Part shown: positions 1 through 6,688 of the stretch, piece by piece
Layout of the letters: the number at the start of each line of letters is the position of its first letter
Numbering within the stretch: position 1 is the first letter of the stretch
Source of the DNA: Spirosoma endbachense
Lineage (GTDB): Bacteria; Bacteroidota; Bacteroidia; Cytophagales; Spirosomataceae
Direction: 5' to 3'
Length of the DNA: 17,063 bases
NCBI RefSeq assembly: GCF_010233585.1
Contig: NZ_CP045997.1
Span: 4,352,236 to 4,369,298 of the forward strand
Notes under the pieces: model-generated
The model's input: only the letters and a program-made list of their open reading frames with translations
The model's database searches: none
What the model was told of the DNA's origin: nothing
Program-made: the position numbers and the translations under genes

Positions 1-127
1 CTCCTATTTGAGACAGAGGAACGTTCGTAATGTTCCCTACTTAATTAGTTGGCCATTATCTAATTAGTGTCCGCGTCGTGAAGGATCATACAGACGCTCA
101 TCAATCTCGAATACTTCCGATCCGACG
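1..127. repeat. Terminal direct repeat, first copy (circular overlap)
   Basis: These 127 bases are identical to the last 127 bases of the window (16937-17063). Exact identity, position at both extremes and a length equal to a common assembler k-mer size indicate that the sequence is a closed circle written linearly, not a biological duplication. The repeat starts at the CTCC core of site F and covers the end of the RES toxin gene (stop at 64). It also holds a short inverted repeat, TAATTAG (42-48) with CTAATTA (60-66), just downstream of that gene, which could help end its transcript. Confidence 0.93.
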
Positions 128-537
128 ACTTGACAACGGGTAAACAGTTCATGGCGGGGGTTGATCAAGTAGTTAGTCATGATAGGTACCACCGTACTGG
201 GCACCTGAACGACTAAGTGTTCCGGTCTTTGTAGCCAATCCACTAGAAAGCTTTGAGAGGACAGGGGGCCACTACCGGTGGCTCGCCAATCAGCGGGCAG
301 GTCCTGTTCTTGAAAAGAACGTATCGAGTCCGGCACCTCAATGGTGACTATATAGTACTGAGGTATGTGTTTAGGATTAAGATGCACCAGCACTTCCAGC
401 AAGCTTAAGGCTGGGGATTCAGTGGTATATAGTAGCGATAGCCCCTTAGGGTTCCAACGGCCGCCATACAAGGCAGCTCCTTGTCCAGACAGTGGCTCAT
501 GACGATAAGCGGCCTGCAGTAAACGATAAACCAACAT
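64..537 (-). CDS. RES-domain toxin (NAD+-depleting) of a RES/Xre toxin-antitoxin pair
   Basis: A 157-aa protein that looks like a complete RES domain. The N-terminus starts directly in the fold (MLVYRL), followed by the GGRWNPKG motif at about residues 25-32 and YTTESPALSLLE at about 37-48. These are the conserved Arg, Glu and Ser-rich regions that name the family. Known RES toxins fold like ADP-ribosyltransferases and degrade NAD+ in the cytoplasm, halting growth until the antitoxin blocks them. Length fits the family. It lies 29 bp downstream of an Xre/MbcA-type antitoxin gene, the standard order for this pair, so co-transcription is expected. The last 64 bases are present again at 17000-17063 because of the circular overlap. 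No signal peptide is seen. The family call is firm; activity is inferred. Confidence 0.92.
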   Translation of the reverse strand: MLVYRLLQAAYRHEPLSGQGAALYGGRWNPKGLSLLYTTESPALSLLEVLVHLNPKHIPQYYIVTIEVPDSIRSFQEQDLPADWRATGSGPLSSQSFLVDWLQRPEHLVVQVPSTVVPIMTNYLINPRHELFTRCQVVGSEVFEIDERLYDPSRRGH

Positions 538-566
538 GTAATCAGGTGGGTAAGTCGAAGAGCGTG

Positions 567-977
567 TTAATAGAAGATGCCGTGCTCAATCCGGCCTAAC
601 ACATCGTTGACTTGGGTGAAACCGGCAATGGTCGTTAGCGTTTGCAACGGTGTACGACCATCTAACTCGCCTAGCGGATAGCGCAGCCACTCCCGCAAGG
701 CCTGCTCATCGTCAGCATACACCCGCAGGCCATGCTGGATAACTTGTTGCAGTAACTCTGCCCGTTCGGCCGTGGGTCCGCTCAAAGCCGTTTGGTGCCG
801 TAATCGGTGTAGGGTACTTTCCGAGAGCTGCAAGAGGGGAGCTAATTCTTTGAGGGTAACGCCGAGTTGTTGAGCTAACTGGTTGAGCCGTGCATCCAGT
901 CCATTGGGTTTAATTTGAACAGGTCGTTTGGCTCGCAGTCCCGTTAACGGGGGGGCTAGGTGCTGATTGGTTTTCAT
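567..977 (-). CDS. Xre/MbcA/ParS-type antitoxin of the RES toxin
   Basis: About 136 aa. The first half carries a helix-turn-helix region (LNQLAQQLGVTLKELAPLLQ, then LSESTLHRLR) and the C-terminus is a typical MbcA/ParS toxin-binding domain (DUF2384), with WLRYPLGELDGRTPLQTL and the terminal LGRIEHGIFY motif. In this family the C-terminal tail enters the toxin active site and neutralises it, while the HTH can repress the operon. I chose the ATG at 977. The frame stays open to a TTG at 1010, but that start would fall inside the probable promoter/operator. The gene precedes the RES toxin with a 29-bp gap, suggesting one transcript with the antitoxin made first. Confidence 0.9.
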   Translation of the reverse strand: MKTNQHLAPPLTGLRAKRPVQIKPNGLDARLNQLAQQLGVTLKELAPLLQLSESTLHRLRHQTALSGPTAERAELLQQVIQHGLRVYADDEQALREWLRYPLGELDGRTPLQTLTTIAGFTQVNDVLGRIEHGIFY

Positions 978-988
978 AGCTGCAATTA

Positions 989-1030
989 TCAGTTGACAAT
1001 TATACAACAATCAACTGACAGTTGCAAGTT
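989..1030 (-). promoter_or_regulatory. Promoter and palindromic operator of the toxin-antitoxin operon
   Basis: TCAGTTGA (989-996) and TCAACTGA (1011-1018) form a perfect 8-bp inverted repeat with 14 bp between, followed by an extra CAGTTG half-site at 1019-1024. On the minus strand the gap contains TATAATTG, one mismatch from the Bacteroidota -7 box TAnnTTTG, upstream of the antitoxin ATG. A dyad over a promoter in front of an HTH antitoxin suggests autoregulation. The dyad is seen; the regulator is inferred. Confidence 0.6.
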
Positions 1031-1090
1031 CCCCTTTGGTGGTATAGAGATCTTAACTAAACAATTCTGAGACCGTATGCTACTAACTAG

Positions 1091-1198
1091 GTTGGGCAGG
1101 TAGAAGGGCAGGTGAATCGGCTGAAGACCATCAAGCGAACCATGTATGGCAGAGCCAGTTTTGACCTGTTACGAAAACGAGTGGTTGGATTGGGTTAA
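1091..1198 (+). pseudogene. C-terminal remnant of an ISL3-family transposase
   Basis: An open stretch of about 35 codons, bounded by TAG just upstream and TAA at 1196, encodes GQVEGQVNRLKTIKRTMYGR followed by ASFDLLRKRVVGLG. This matches, from memory, the characteristic C-terminal end of ISL3-family (IS204/IS1001/IS1165-like) DDE transposases, whose ends read like GQ(V/T)EG..NKLK.IKR..YGRA.F.LLR.RVL. The rest of the transposase is absent; the sequence upstream is unrelated intergenic DNA of the toxin-antitoxin operon. It cannot be functional. Together with the IR-like end at 1201-1220 it marks the right edge of a decayed insertion sequence that removed the start of the downstream gene. Confidence 0.72.
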
Positions 1199-1200
1199 TC

Positions 1201-1220
1201 ACCAAAAGTGATTCAGAACC
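1201..1220 (+). repeat. Probable right terminal inverted repeat of the decayed IS
   Basis: Immediately after the transposase stop, the reverse complement of these 20 bases begins GGTTCTGAATCAC, in keeping with ISL3-family ends, which generally start GG.TCT. The matching left end is not present in the window, so this rests on position and the terminal bases alone. Confidence 0.42.
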
Positions 1221-2041
1221 AATTTGTCCGAAATAACCAGTCAGACGACAGTTCATTGACTTTTTGCCTAGCTGAAGCTTTAACCCAGGGGGTCGATTTA
1301 CAGCGGATTGCCACCAACTTTCAAAAATGGCTCTTTCAGAACTACTGGACTCCATACGGAGAGGTATTTGATGTTGGTATCGCTACCCGAGAGGCCATTG
1401 AACGATTGGCCAAAGGAACCAAACCCGAGTTGGCCGGTGGCTTTGATGAAACCGACAACGGCAACGGTTCGCTCATGCGTATCCTGCCTTTAGTGTTTTA
1501 TTCCAATAACAGACCTATTCAAGAACGCTATCAGCTCACCAAAGAAATCTCTTCGATCACTCATGCTCATATTCGTTCGGTGATCGCTTGCTTTTATTAT
1601 TTAGAATTTGCCCGCCTGTTACTGGACCAAAAAGATAAGTTTGCCATTTACCAGCAATTACAGTCGACTTGTCTGGACTTTCTGACTTCTTTGTCCATCA
1701 ATCCATCGGAGATTCATCACTTTGATCGACTCTTGAACGGAGATATACATAACCGGTCGATGGAAGAGATCCAAAGCAGTGGGTATGTAGTCCATACCTT
1801 AGAAGCCAGTATCTGGTGCTTGCTAACCACAGATAATTACCAGGAAGCGGTCTTAAAATCGGTGAACTTAGGCGAAGACACGGATACCACCGGAGCAGTT
1901 ACCGGCGGCCTGGCGGGTTTGCTTTACGGCATCGAAGCCATTCCGTCAAGGTGGGTGAGCCAACTGGCGCGGTTGAAGGAAATTGAAGCTCTAGCTGATC
2001 GGGTAACGATACAACTTACCCGCTCTGGACAGGCTGGTTGA
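1208..2041 (+). CDS. ADP-ribosylglycohydrolase family protein, N-terminally truncated
   Basis: The 277-aa frame opens with GTG inside the putative IS end. Homology to ADP-ribosylglycohydrolases starts at SDDSSLTFCLAEAL (residues 12-25), continues through GGFDETDNGNGSLMRILPL (about 77-95), and reaches the C-terminal metal-binding segment GEDTDTTGAVTGGLAGLLYG (about 223-242). These enzymes use paired aspartates in both segments to hold two Mg2+ ions and remove ADP-ribose from proteins or small molecules. The usual first part of the fold (about 45-50 residues containing GDALG..xE) is missing, as is the W before SDD. The IS remnant directly upstream explains the loss. The frame is otherwise intact, suggesting recent damage or selection for a partial protein, but catalysis is doubtful. 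The neighbouring NAD-consuming toxin makes an ADP-ribose theme possible, not shown. Confidence 0.82.
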   Translation: MIQNQFVRNNQSDDSSLTFCLAEALTQGVDLQRIATNFQKWLFQNYWTPYGEVFDVGIATREAIERLAKGTKPELAGGFDETDNGNGSLMRILPLVFYSNNRPIQERYQLTKEISSITHAHIRSVIACFYYLEFARLLLDQKDKFAIYQQLQSTCLDFLTSLSINPSEIHHFDRLLNGDIHNRSMEEIQSSGYVVHTLEASIWCLLTTDNYQEAVLKSVNLGEDTDTTGAVTGGLAGLLYGIEAIPSRWVSQLARLKEIEALADRVTIQLTRSGQAG

Positions 2042-2127
2042 AGAAAAAAGATCATTCTGAAAATGGCCATCAATCTTGGTGGTAGGAATCCATCTTGTCC
2101 AAATCATTGGATTATGGCAGCAAATTT

Positions 2128-2159
2128 TCGTCTCATTATTACCCTCCTACCTGAGACGA
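2128..2159 (+). repeat. Site A: module-delimiting dyad repeat
   Basis: A perfect 8-bp inverted repeat, TCGTCTCA (2128-2135) and TGAGACGA (2152-2159), around a 16-bp centre with the asymmetric core ACCCTCC. It is one of six related sites, all with the CTCC core on the plus strand. It lies between two convergent genes. Site E (13872-13903) is its closest relative, with similarity running beyond the dyad. A second small hairpin, AAGAAGC paired with GCTTCTT, follows at about 2159-2185. Confidence 0.85.
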
Positions 2160-2275
2160 AGAAGCCTTCATTTATATGCTTCTTTATTGGGGCGTTTCAT
2201 ACTAGAGTAAATTAAACAAACGAAGTGTCAGCTGAAGTCGTAACTAGCCGCGTAAGTAAGCGTTTCTTTATGGGT

Positions 2276-2692
2276 TCAGTGCCGTAGCCATTGTTTTTTT
2301 AAGCGTTGATGCTCTAAAAGCTGAACCAGCACCAGCACACTCGTGCCAAAAATAAGCGGCCATTGGTAGTTAGTCGGCAAGGAAAGCAAGCCGGATACAT
2401 TGACTTGATTTTGCCCCATCAGTATACCGCCTGCCAACAGGATAATAGCGACCAGACTGAGCAGCCCATACAGCAATACTTGCCGGGAACGCTGTTTTTG
2501 TCGGAAGATTTGCCGCTCGATTTTTGCCGAAAAACCATAGAGCATCCCCGCTTCGGGTTCCGTTTTCAAGGCCTCAAACAGCCGTTTGTACGTCTTCGCG
2601 TCGGCCAACGAGCCCAGCTCATCGGGCGATGCTGATAAGTCGTTTTCCAGCCATTGCTGGATTCGTTCGTCTTCCTGATCGTCCATCATCAT
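2276..2692 (-). CDS. Probable membrane-anchored anti-sigma factor
   Basis: A 138-aa protein starting MMMDDQEDER. The first 70 or so residues are hydrophilic and acidic (cytoplasmic, likely sigma-binding). Two hydrophobic segments follow, VLLYGLLSLVAIILLAGGIL (about 72-91) and WPLIFGTSVLVLVQLL (about 110-126), and a short basic tail. Its ATG overlaps the stop of the upstream ECF sigma gene as ATGA, a sign of translational coupling and of a sigma/anti-sigma partnership. No classical zinc-binding ZAS motif or FecR domain is visible, so the role rests on position and topology. One of the two following ATG codons could be the true start. It lacks a periplasmic sensor domain, so a signal would have to come through another protein. 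Confidence 0.66.
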   Translation of the reverse strand: MMMDDQEDERIQQWLENDLSASPDELGSLADAKTYKRLFEALKTEPEAGMLYGFSAKIERQIFRQKQRSRQVLLYGLLSLVAIILLAGGILMGQNQVNVSGLLSLPTNYQWPLIFGTSVLVLVQLLEHQRLKKQWLRH

Positions 2693-3240
2693 TCGTCTTT
2701 GAGATAACTGTCCAGTTTGTCTTTCAATAATTTGCGCGCCCGAAATAGGTAGTTTTTTACGGTTCCCTCCGGCAGGCCGGTGATCTGTTCAATTTCGGGA
2801 TACGAGAATTCGTCCAGATGGTACAGCGTCAGTACCGTTCGATATTGCGCTGGCAACTGAGCAATCAGGTTGTTTACGTAAGCTGATACATCTTTTTGGG
2901 TGAGCGCCTGTTCGGGTGTTTCGGTGGTAAAGTAGGTCTGTTCGAGCGTATCGGTCAGGTCGGTGGTCGTTTGCTTGCGGTATTTCCGCAAATAGTCGAT
3001 GGCCGTCAGGTAGGCAATCCGCGCAATCCAGGTCGATAGCTTGGATTCAAAGGCGAAGGTGTTCAGCCGGTTGTAAACTTTCAAGAATACATCCTGGCAG
3101 ATGTCTTGGGCATCCGCCTGGTCGAGGGTTAGCCGATGCACCACGTGGAAGACGAGCCGTTCGTACTGGTTCACCAGCACTGTAAAGGCCCTAACGTCTC
3201 CCCGTTGTATTCGTAAAACCACCTCCTGTTCATCGAACAT
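2689..3240 (-). CDS. ECF-type RNA polymerase sigma factor
   Basis: About 183 aa from the ATG at 3240 (MFDEQEVVLRIQRGD). Region 2 spans roughly residues 10-85, with DICQDVFLKVYNRL and the DNA-melting segment around STWIARIAYLTAIDYLRK. Region 4 (about 125-178) has LPAQYRTVLTLYHLDEFSY and the HTH around EIEQITGLPEGTVKNYLFRA. That is the two-domain layout and length of SigW/RpoE-like ECF factors. The frame continues upstream to 3555, but that extension is antisense to a membrane protein gene and passes through a perfect palindrome, so I reject it. Translation of the anti-sigma factor overlaps its stop. No Shine-Dalgarno precedes the ATG, which abuts one arm of the 36-bp inverted repeat. Targets may include the neighbouring receptor gene; this is inferred. 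Confidence 0.9.
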   Translation of the reverse strand: MFDEQEVVLRIQRGDVRAFTVLVNQYERLVFHVVHRLTLDQADAQDICQDVFLKVYNRLNTFAFESKLSTWIARIAYLTAIDYLRKYRKQTTTDLTDTLEQTYFTTETPEQALTQKDVSAYVNNLIAQLPAQYRTVLTLYHLDEFSYPEIEQITGLPEGTVKNYLFRARKLLKDKLDSYLKDE

Positions 3241-3329
3241 ACCCAGTAGACGGAGGCCCAGGGGGAAAGGTTGCAGAAAAAGAACGTAAAACCCTGCAAC
3301 CTTTCCCCCTGGGCCTCCGTCTACTGGGT
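3241..3329. repeat. Perfect 36-bp inverted repeat between divergent genes
   Basis: Bases 3241-3276 are the exact reverse complement of 3294-3329, with a 17-base loop (3277-3293) between. The structure fills most of the 115 bp between the sigma ATG (3240) and the small membrane protein ATG (3356), and its left arm touches the sigma start codon. RNA from either strand would fold into a very stable hairpin (both arms GC-rich, with runs of G and C). It could be an operator, a structural block to translation, a transposon-like end pair, or a palindromic assembly artefact. Confidence 0.9.
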
Positions 3330-3355
3330 CATCAACGCAAGTAAACAACAAACCA

Positions 3356-3670
3356 ATGGCCGGCATCGTCTTATTCATCGTCATCCCGTACATCATCACA
3401 GTGATATTTAATTTTTTCCTTCGGAAACAGATCCTGGATTCAGGGCCTATCGATGATAATGCGCGGGAAGTTTTGAAAAGTCTTGCCCCGTTGGGGGTGG
3501 AACCCCTGAAGTGGGGCCTGTTAGGTTTATTTGGCGGGATCGGTTTGGTGGTCATCGAATTTATTCCGTATCACTTGAATGACTCTCCCTTACCCTACGG
3601 CGTCGAAGCCATCTTTCTGTCCATCGGGTTCCTGATCTACTCCGCTATCGTTCGTAAACGAAAGTCGTAA
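3356..3670 (+). CDS. Small integral membrane protein of unknown function
   Basis: A 104-aa protein I do not recognise. Three hydrophobic segments are visible: GIVLFIVIPYIITVIFNFF (about 3-21), LLGLFGGIGLVVIEFIPY (about 54-71) and VEAIFLSIGFLIYSAIV (about 83-99), ending in a basic RKRKS tail that should stay in the cytoplasm. Between the first two lies a charged linker (LRKQILDSGPIDDNAREVLK). The frame is open upstream only to 3290 and ATG 3356 is the first usable start. It is divergent from the sigma/anti-sigma pair and upstream of the receptor gene in the same direction. The hydrophobic pattern on this strand makes it far more credible than the antisense frame. A role in sensing or in modulating the anti-sigma factor is possible only by position. 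Confidence 0.62.
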   Translation: MAGIVLFIVIPYIITVIFNFFLRKQILDSGPIDDNAREVLKSLAPLGVEPLKWGLLGLFGGIGLVVIEFIPYHLNDSPLPYGVEAIFLSIGFLIYSAIVRKRKS

Positions 3671-3838
3671 GCTACGGCTTCGGTAGGCCAACACGCCTGC
3701 TGGCAGCCGGGCCGTTCCTTCGTCCAATCTATCCTTATTGATCCGACGCTTCGGCGGTCCGACAGACACGTACCGTCGAACGCTGACCGGGGATTGCTGT
3801 GCCTTCTAAAACGAAAAATGACCTGTAAACACCCACTC
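3671..3838. other. Noncoding leader of the receptor gene
   Basis: No coding potential recognised. It contains short C/G-rich dyads (for example around 3750-3765, where CCGACG and CTTCGGCGG lie close together) and two in-frame ATGs (3794, 3818) ahead of the receptor start preferred here. No clear promoter box was found. Confidence 0.35.
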
Positions 3839-6286
3839 ATGAATAAGCCTACATCCCTTCGTATAGTGGTCTTAGTGGCCTTCGTAACGTTATGGACTTG
3901 TGCGTTCACCAGCTACGGGCAGACGCTAGTACCAACTTATAAGGTTTCCGGCCAAATCGCGGATTCGGCTACTCGCAAGCCCCTGGAATTCGTGACGCTG
4001 ACCCTCATGGCCGACAGCCATAAAACAATCCGGGCCGACTACTCCAAACCCGATGGGTCGTTTGTGCTGGCAAGCCTCAAACCCGGTTCCTATTCGGTCG
4101 TCTTAACAATGGTGGGGTATCGAACGTATACGGTTCCCGTTATGCTGGCTGATACCGCTCACCCAGCGGTAGACCTGGGGCTTATTGCGCTACGATCGCA
4201 GGCGGTTGGCTTAAGTGAAGTCATCGTCAAAGCGGCCAAGCCGGTTATCCGTCAGGAAATCGACCGAATCGCTTATGATCTACAGGCAGACCCCGATAGT
4301 AAGGTCTATAATGTCCTGGAAATGATGCGGAAAGTGCCGTTTCTGTCGGTCGATGCCCAGGAGAACATTTTGCTCAAAGGCGGCAGTAATTACCGCATCT
4401 TCATCAACAGCAAGCCATCGGGCATGCTTGAGCGCAACCCCAGAGACGTCTTACGCAGTATGCCCGCATCGACGATTGAGCGGATTGAAGTGATCACGAA
4501 TCCCCCGGCCCGCTATGACGCCGAAGGCCTGGCCGGCATCATCAACATCATTACGTTTAGGCAGCCCGCCAGCGGCTACAAAGGCTCGGTCAACCTCAGC
4601 GAACGGTTTCCGGTGGGGGGACCCGGCATTGGCGGTTCGCTGTCGGCCCAACTTGGTAAGCTCGGCCTGTCGGTGATTGGCGGGGGCAGTCTCTACAACA
4701 CGCCCCGGACGAGCAACACCCTGGACCGGCTGTCGTCTGGCAATGCTCCAACCCAGCTCACGCAGACCGGCAGTAGCCTATCCGACAAACGCAGTGGCTA
4801 CATGGGCTACGAATTAAGCTATGAGCTCAGTGACCGGCAGTTGATTTCGAGCCAATTTAACCTCAATGGCAGCCGCACCACTGGCGCGGCCAACCAACAC
4901 TCGGCCCTGAGCGATCAGACCGGGCTGTTGCAGGCGTATGACCTGGCCTCGAATCAGTTGCTTACGGGCAACAGTGTCAGTGCCTCGCTCAACTATCAGC
5001 TCGGCTTCAAAGCCGATAAAGACCGGTTTCTGACCCTTTCCTATCGGTATTATGCCTATGGCGACCAACAGCAGGATCAGATCGCCTTCGCAAATCGGGA
5101 GCAATACGTTCAGCCTGATTATCGACAGGACAATGACCAGCGTTTTGCCGAGCAATCGTTTCAGTTCGATTACGTATCACCCATTAAAAAAGTGAACGCT
5201 GAGCTCGGCCTAAAAGCCATTCTGCGCCAGAATAACAGCGACTTTACGTATCGTTCGCTGAATCCGGCCAGTGGGACGTTTGAGCCAAACGCCGACTTAA
5301 GCAATCGTTACAACTATGATCAGAACGTCTTGAGCGCCTATACCGCGTATCAGTATAACCTGGGCAACTGGAACCTTCGGATGGGGGTGCGCGCCGAACA
5401 AACGCTGATCGACGCCGATTTTACGTCTACCAGCTCGCGAGTCAATCAGCAGTACACCAACCTGATTCCCTCGCTGGCGGTGAGCCGCAAACTGGAAAAT
5501 AACCGGATTATTAAGTTGGGATGGGTTCACCAAATCCGACGGCCCAACATCCAGCGGCTTAACCCGTTTGTTGACCGCTCGAACCCAAATGTAGAAACGA
5601 GTGGCAACCCCAACCTACGCCCTAGTGCGTTTAATCGCCTTCAGTTAGGCTACGGCCTGTCAGGGAAGTTTTCGGTAAATATGGGCCTGGATTATACGTT
5701 CGTACGGGGTTTTGATTTATTGATTACCATCCTCGATCCGGCTACAAATATCAGCCGCAGCACCTACGAAAATACGGGTCGGGGTGATGCGCTGGATTAT
5801 TCGCTGAGCGGTCGTTATCCGGTGAGCAAAAACTGGGACATTAGCTTTAATGGCATGTTTACGTATTTCTGGTCAGCCGTGGTCAGCGGCCCCTCGCAGG
5901 CCAGCACCCAGATGGTTCAGTACTTTATGACCGCTTCGAGTGGCTACCGTTTTGAGAAAGGGTGGCGAGCGAATGCCAGTTTGAATCTGGTTAGTGCCAG
6001 CATCCGGTCGCCCCAGGAGAAAGTTAATGGGCTGGTTGGCTCCTCCGTCAGCGTGACGAAAACCTTCATCCCCGATAAGCTATCGTTCTCGGCGTTAGTC
6101 AACAACCCCTTTACCCCCTTTCGCACGAACCGGATCGAGACGGTTGGGGCGGGCTTTGCTCAGGTGCGTACCAGCCGGGACTATTTTCGCTCCTTTAGCG
6201 TTAGCCTGAACTACAACTTTGGGAAATTGACCGAGACTATCCAAAAAAACAAACGCGAAATCAAGAATGATGACCTCGCGAGATAG
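3839..6286 (+). CDS. TonB-dependent receptor-like outer membrane beta-barrel protein
   Basis: About 815 aa from ATG 3839, chosen because it gives a standard Sec signal peptide (basic start, then IVVLVAFVTLWTCAFTSYGQ). ATGs at 3794 and 3818 would add 15 or 8 residues. After the signal comes a carboxypeptidase-regulatory-like beta-sandwich (about 35-110: KVSGQIADSATRKPLEFVTL, DGSFVLASLKPGSYSV). A plug-like domain follows (about 120-235: VIVKAAKPVIRQEIDRIAY, ASTIERIEVITNPPARYDAE, GIINIITFR). The rest is a long barrel with alternating aromatic strands, ending NYNFGKLTETIQKNKREIKN. This order matches the Bacteroidota OMP_b-brl_3 family. No SusD partner, TonB or ligand clue is present, so the substrate is unknown. 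The divergent ECF sigma system nearby could control it. The frame is intact. Confidence 0.9.
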   Translation: MNKPTSLRIVVLVAFVTLWTCAFTSYGQTLVPTYKVSGQIADSATRKPLEFVTLTLMADSHKTIRADYSKPDGSFVLASLKPGSYSVVLTMVGYRTYTVPVMLADTAHPAVDLGLIALRSQAVGLSEVIVKAAKPVIRQEIDRIAYDLQADPDSKVYNVLEMMRKVPFLSVDAQENILLKGGSNYRIFINSKPSGMLERNPRDVLRSMPASTIERIEVITNPPARYDAEGLAGIINIITFRQPASGYKGSVNLSERFPVGGPGIGGSLSAQLGKLGLSVIGGGSLYNTPRTSNTLDRLSSGNAPTQLTQTGSSLSDKRSGYMGYELSYELSDRQLISSQFNLNGSRTTGAANQHSALSDQTGLLQAYDLASNQLLTGNSVSASLNYQLGFKADKDRFLTLSYRYYAYGDQQQDQIAFANREQYVQPDYRQDNDQRFAEQSFQFDYVSPIKKVNAELGLKAILRQNNSDFTYRSLNPASGTFEPNADLSNRYNYDQNVLSAYTAYQYNLGNWNLRMGVRAEQTLIDADFTSTSSRVNQQYTNLIPSLAVSRKLENNRIIKLGWVHQIRRPNIQRLNPFVDRSNPNVETSGNPNLRPSAFNRLQLGYGLSGKFSVNMGLDYTFVRGFDLLITILDPATNISRSTYENTGRGDALDYSLSGRYPVSKNWDISFNGMFTYFWSAVVSGPSQASTQMVQYFMTASSGYRFEKGWRANASLNLVSASIRSPQEKVNGLVGSSVSVTKTFIPDKLSFSALVNNPFTPFRTNRIETVGAGFAQVRTSRDYFRSFSVSLNYNFGKLTETIQKNKREIKNDDLAR

Positions 6287-6688
6287 CCGACAACCTGTAG
6301 GGAGGAGCGTTTACCGTTGACTACACATTTTATGTTGAAGCACGCTACTTTAATCTCAGAAAAGGCTCAGAAAGAGCGACGGTGGATGCTTCATTTGTCT
6401 ATTTTGTACACATGCATACGCTCGTATGTATTTGGACAGAACAGATAACAAAATGCCTGGAAAGGCATTTTGCAAGTGTATCTCGAAAAGAGCGCTTTAA
6501 GAAGCTATGAATAGAACAACTTTCTCACGATGTACCATGCATGTACCAGTATGACGCCCTTAAAAACCGTCTTAAAATAGGGTAAAAACAAAAAATCGTA
6601 CCTGAGAGAAATTAAAATCAGTAGGGAGATCAGTAAATGGTATCCCATCAAAACTTCTAATCGTACTGAACCAGAGACCTAAATTAGT
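6287..6688. other. Intergenic region after the receptor gene
   Basis: AT-rich compared with the receptor gene. It holds an isolated GGAGCGTTTA core at about 6304-6314 that resembles the minus-strand core of the module sites but lacks their arms. An unrecognised 38-codon frame runs at 6332-6448, and a hairpin follows at 6450-6471. There is also a tandem near-repeat of ATGTACCA at about 6530-6547. No promoter is convincing. The 38-codon frame has no recognisable homology and is listed only so it is not lost. Confidence 0.35.
6450..6471 (+). terminator. Hairpin, possible terminator
   Basis: AAAATGCC and GGCATTTT form a perfect 8-bp stem with a 6-base loop, ending in four T. It lies 164 bp after the receptor stop and two bases after the 38-codon frame. 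It is symmetrical (A-run on one side, T-run on the other), so it could act on both strands. Confidence 0.45.

Noticed and set aside
1051..1075. Another copy of the dyad near TGAGACC upstream of the IS remnant
   Set aside because: Only GAGAC is present; there is no CTCC core and the left arm is at the wrong distance.
2128..2159. Site family as canonical XerCD dif sites
   Set aside because: Apart from a weak TTCG at one end, the sequence lacks the 11-6-11 dif layout and the conserved TTATGTTAA-type arm, and the centre varies in length.
3241..3555. N-terminal extension of the sigma factor frame to 288 aa
   Set aside because: It passes through the perfect palindrome and is antisense to a membrane protein frame with clear hydrophobic helices; the sigma fold starts at the ATG at 3240.
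6297..6320. Seventh module site in reverse orientation after the receptor gene
   Set aside because: GGAGCGTTTA matches the core, but neither GTCTC nor TGAGA arms are present at the expected distances.
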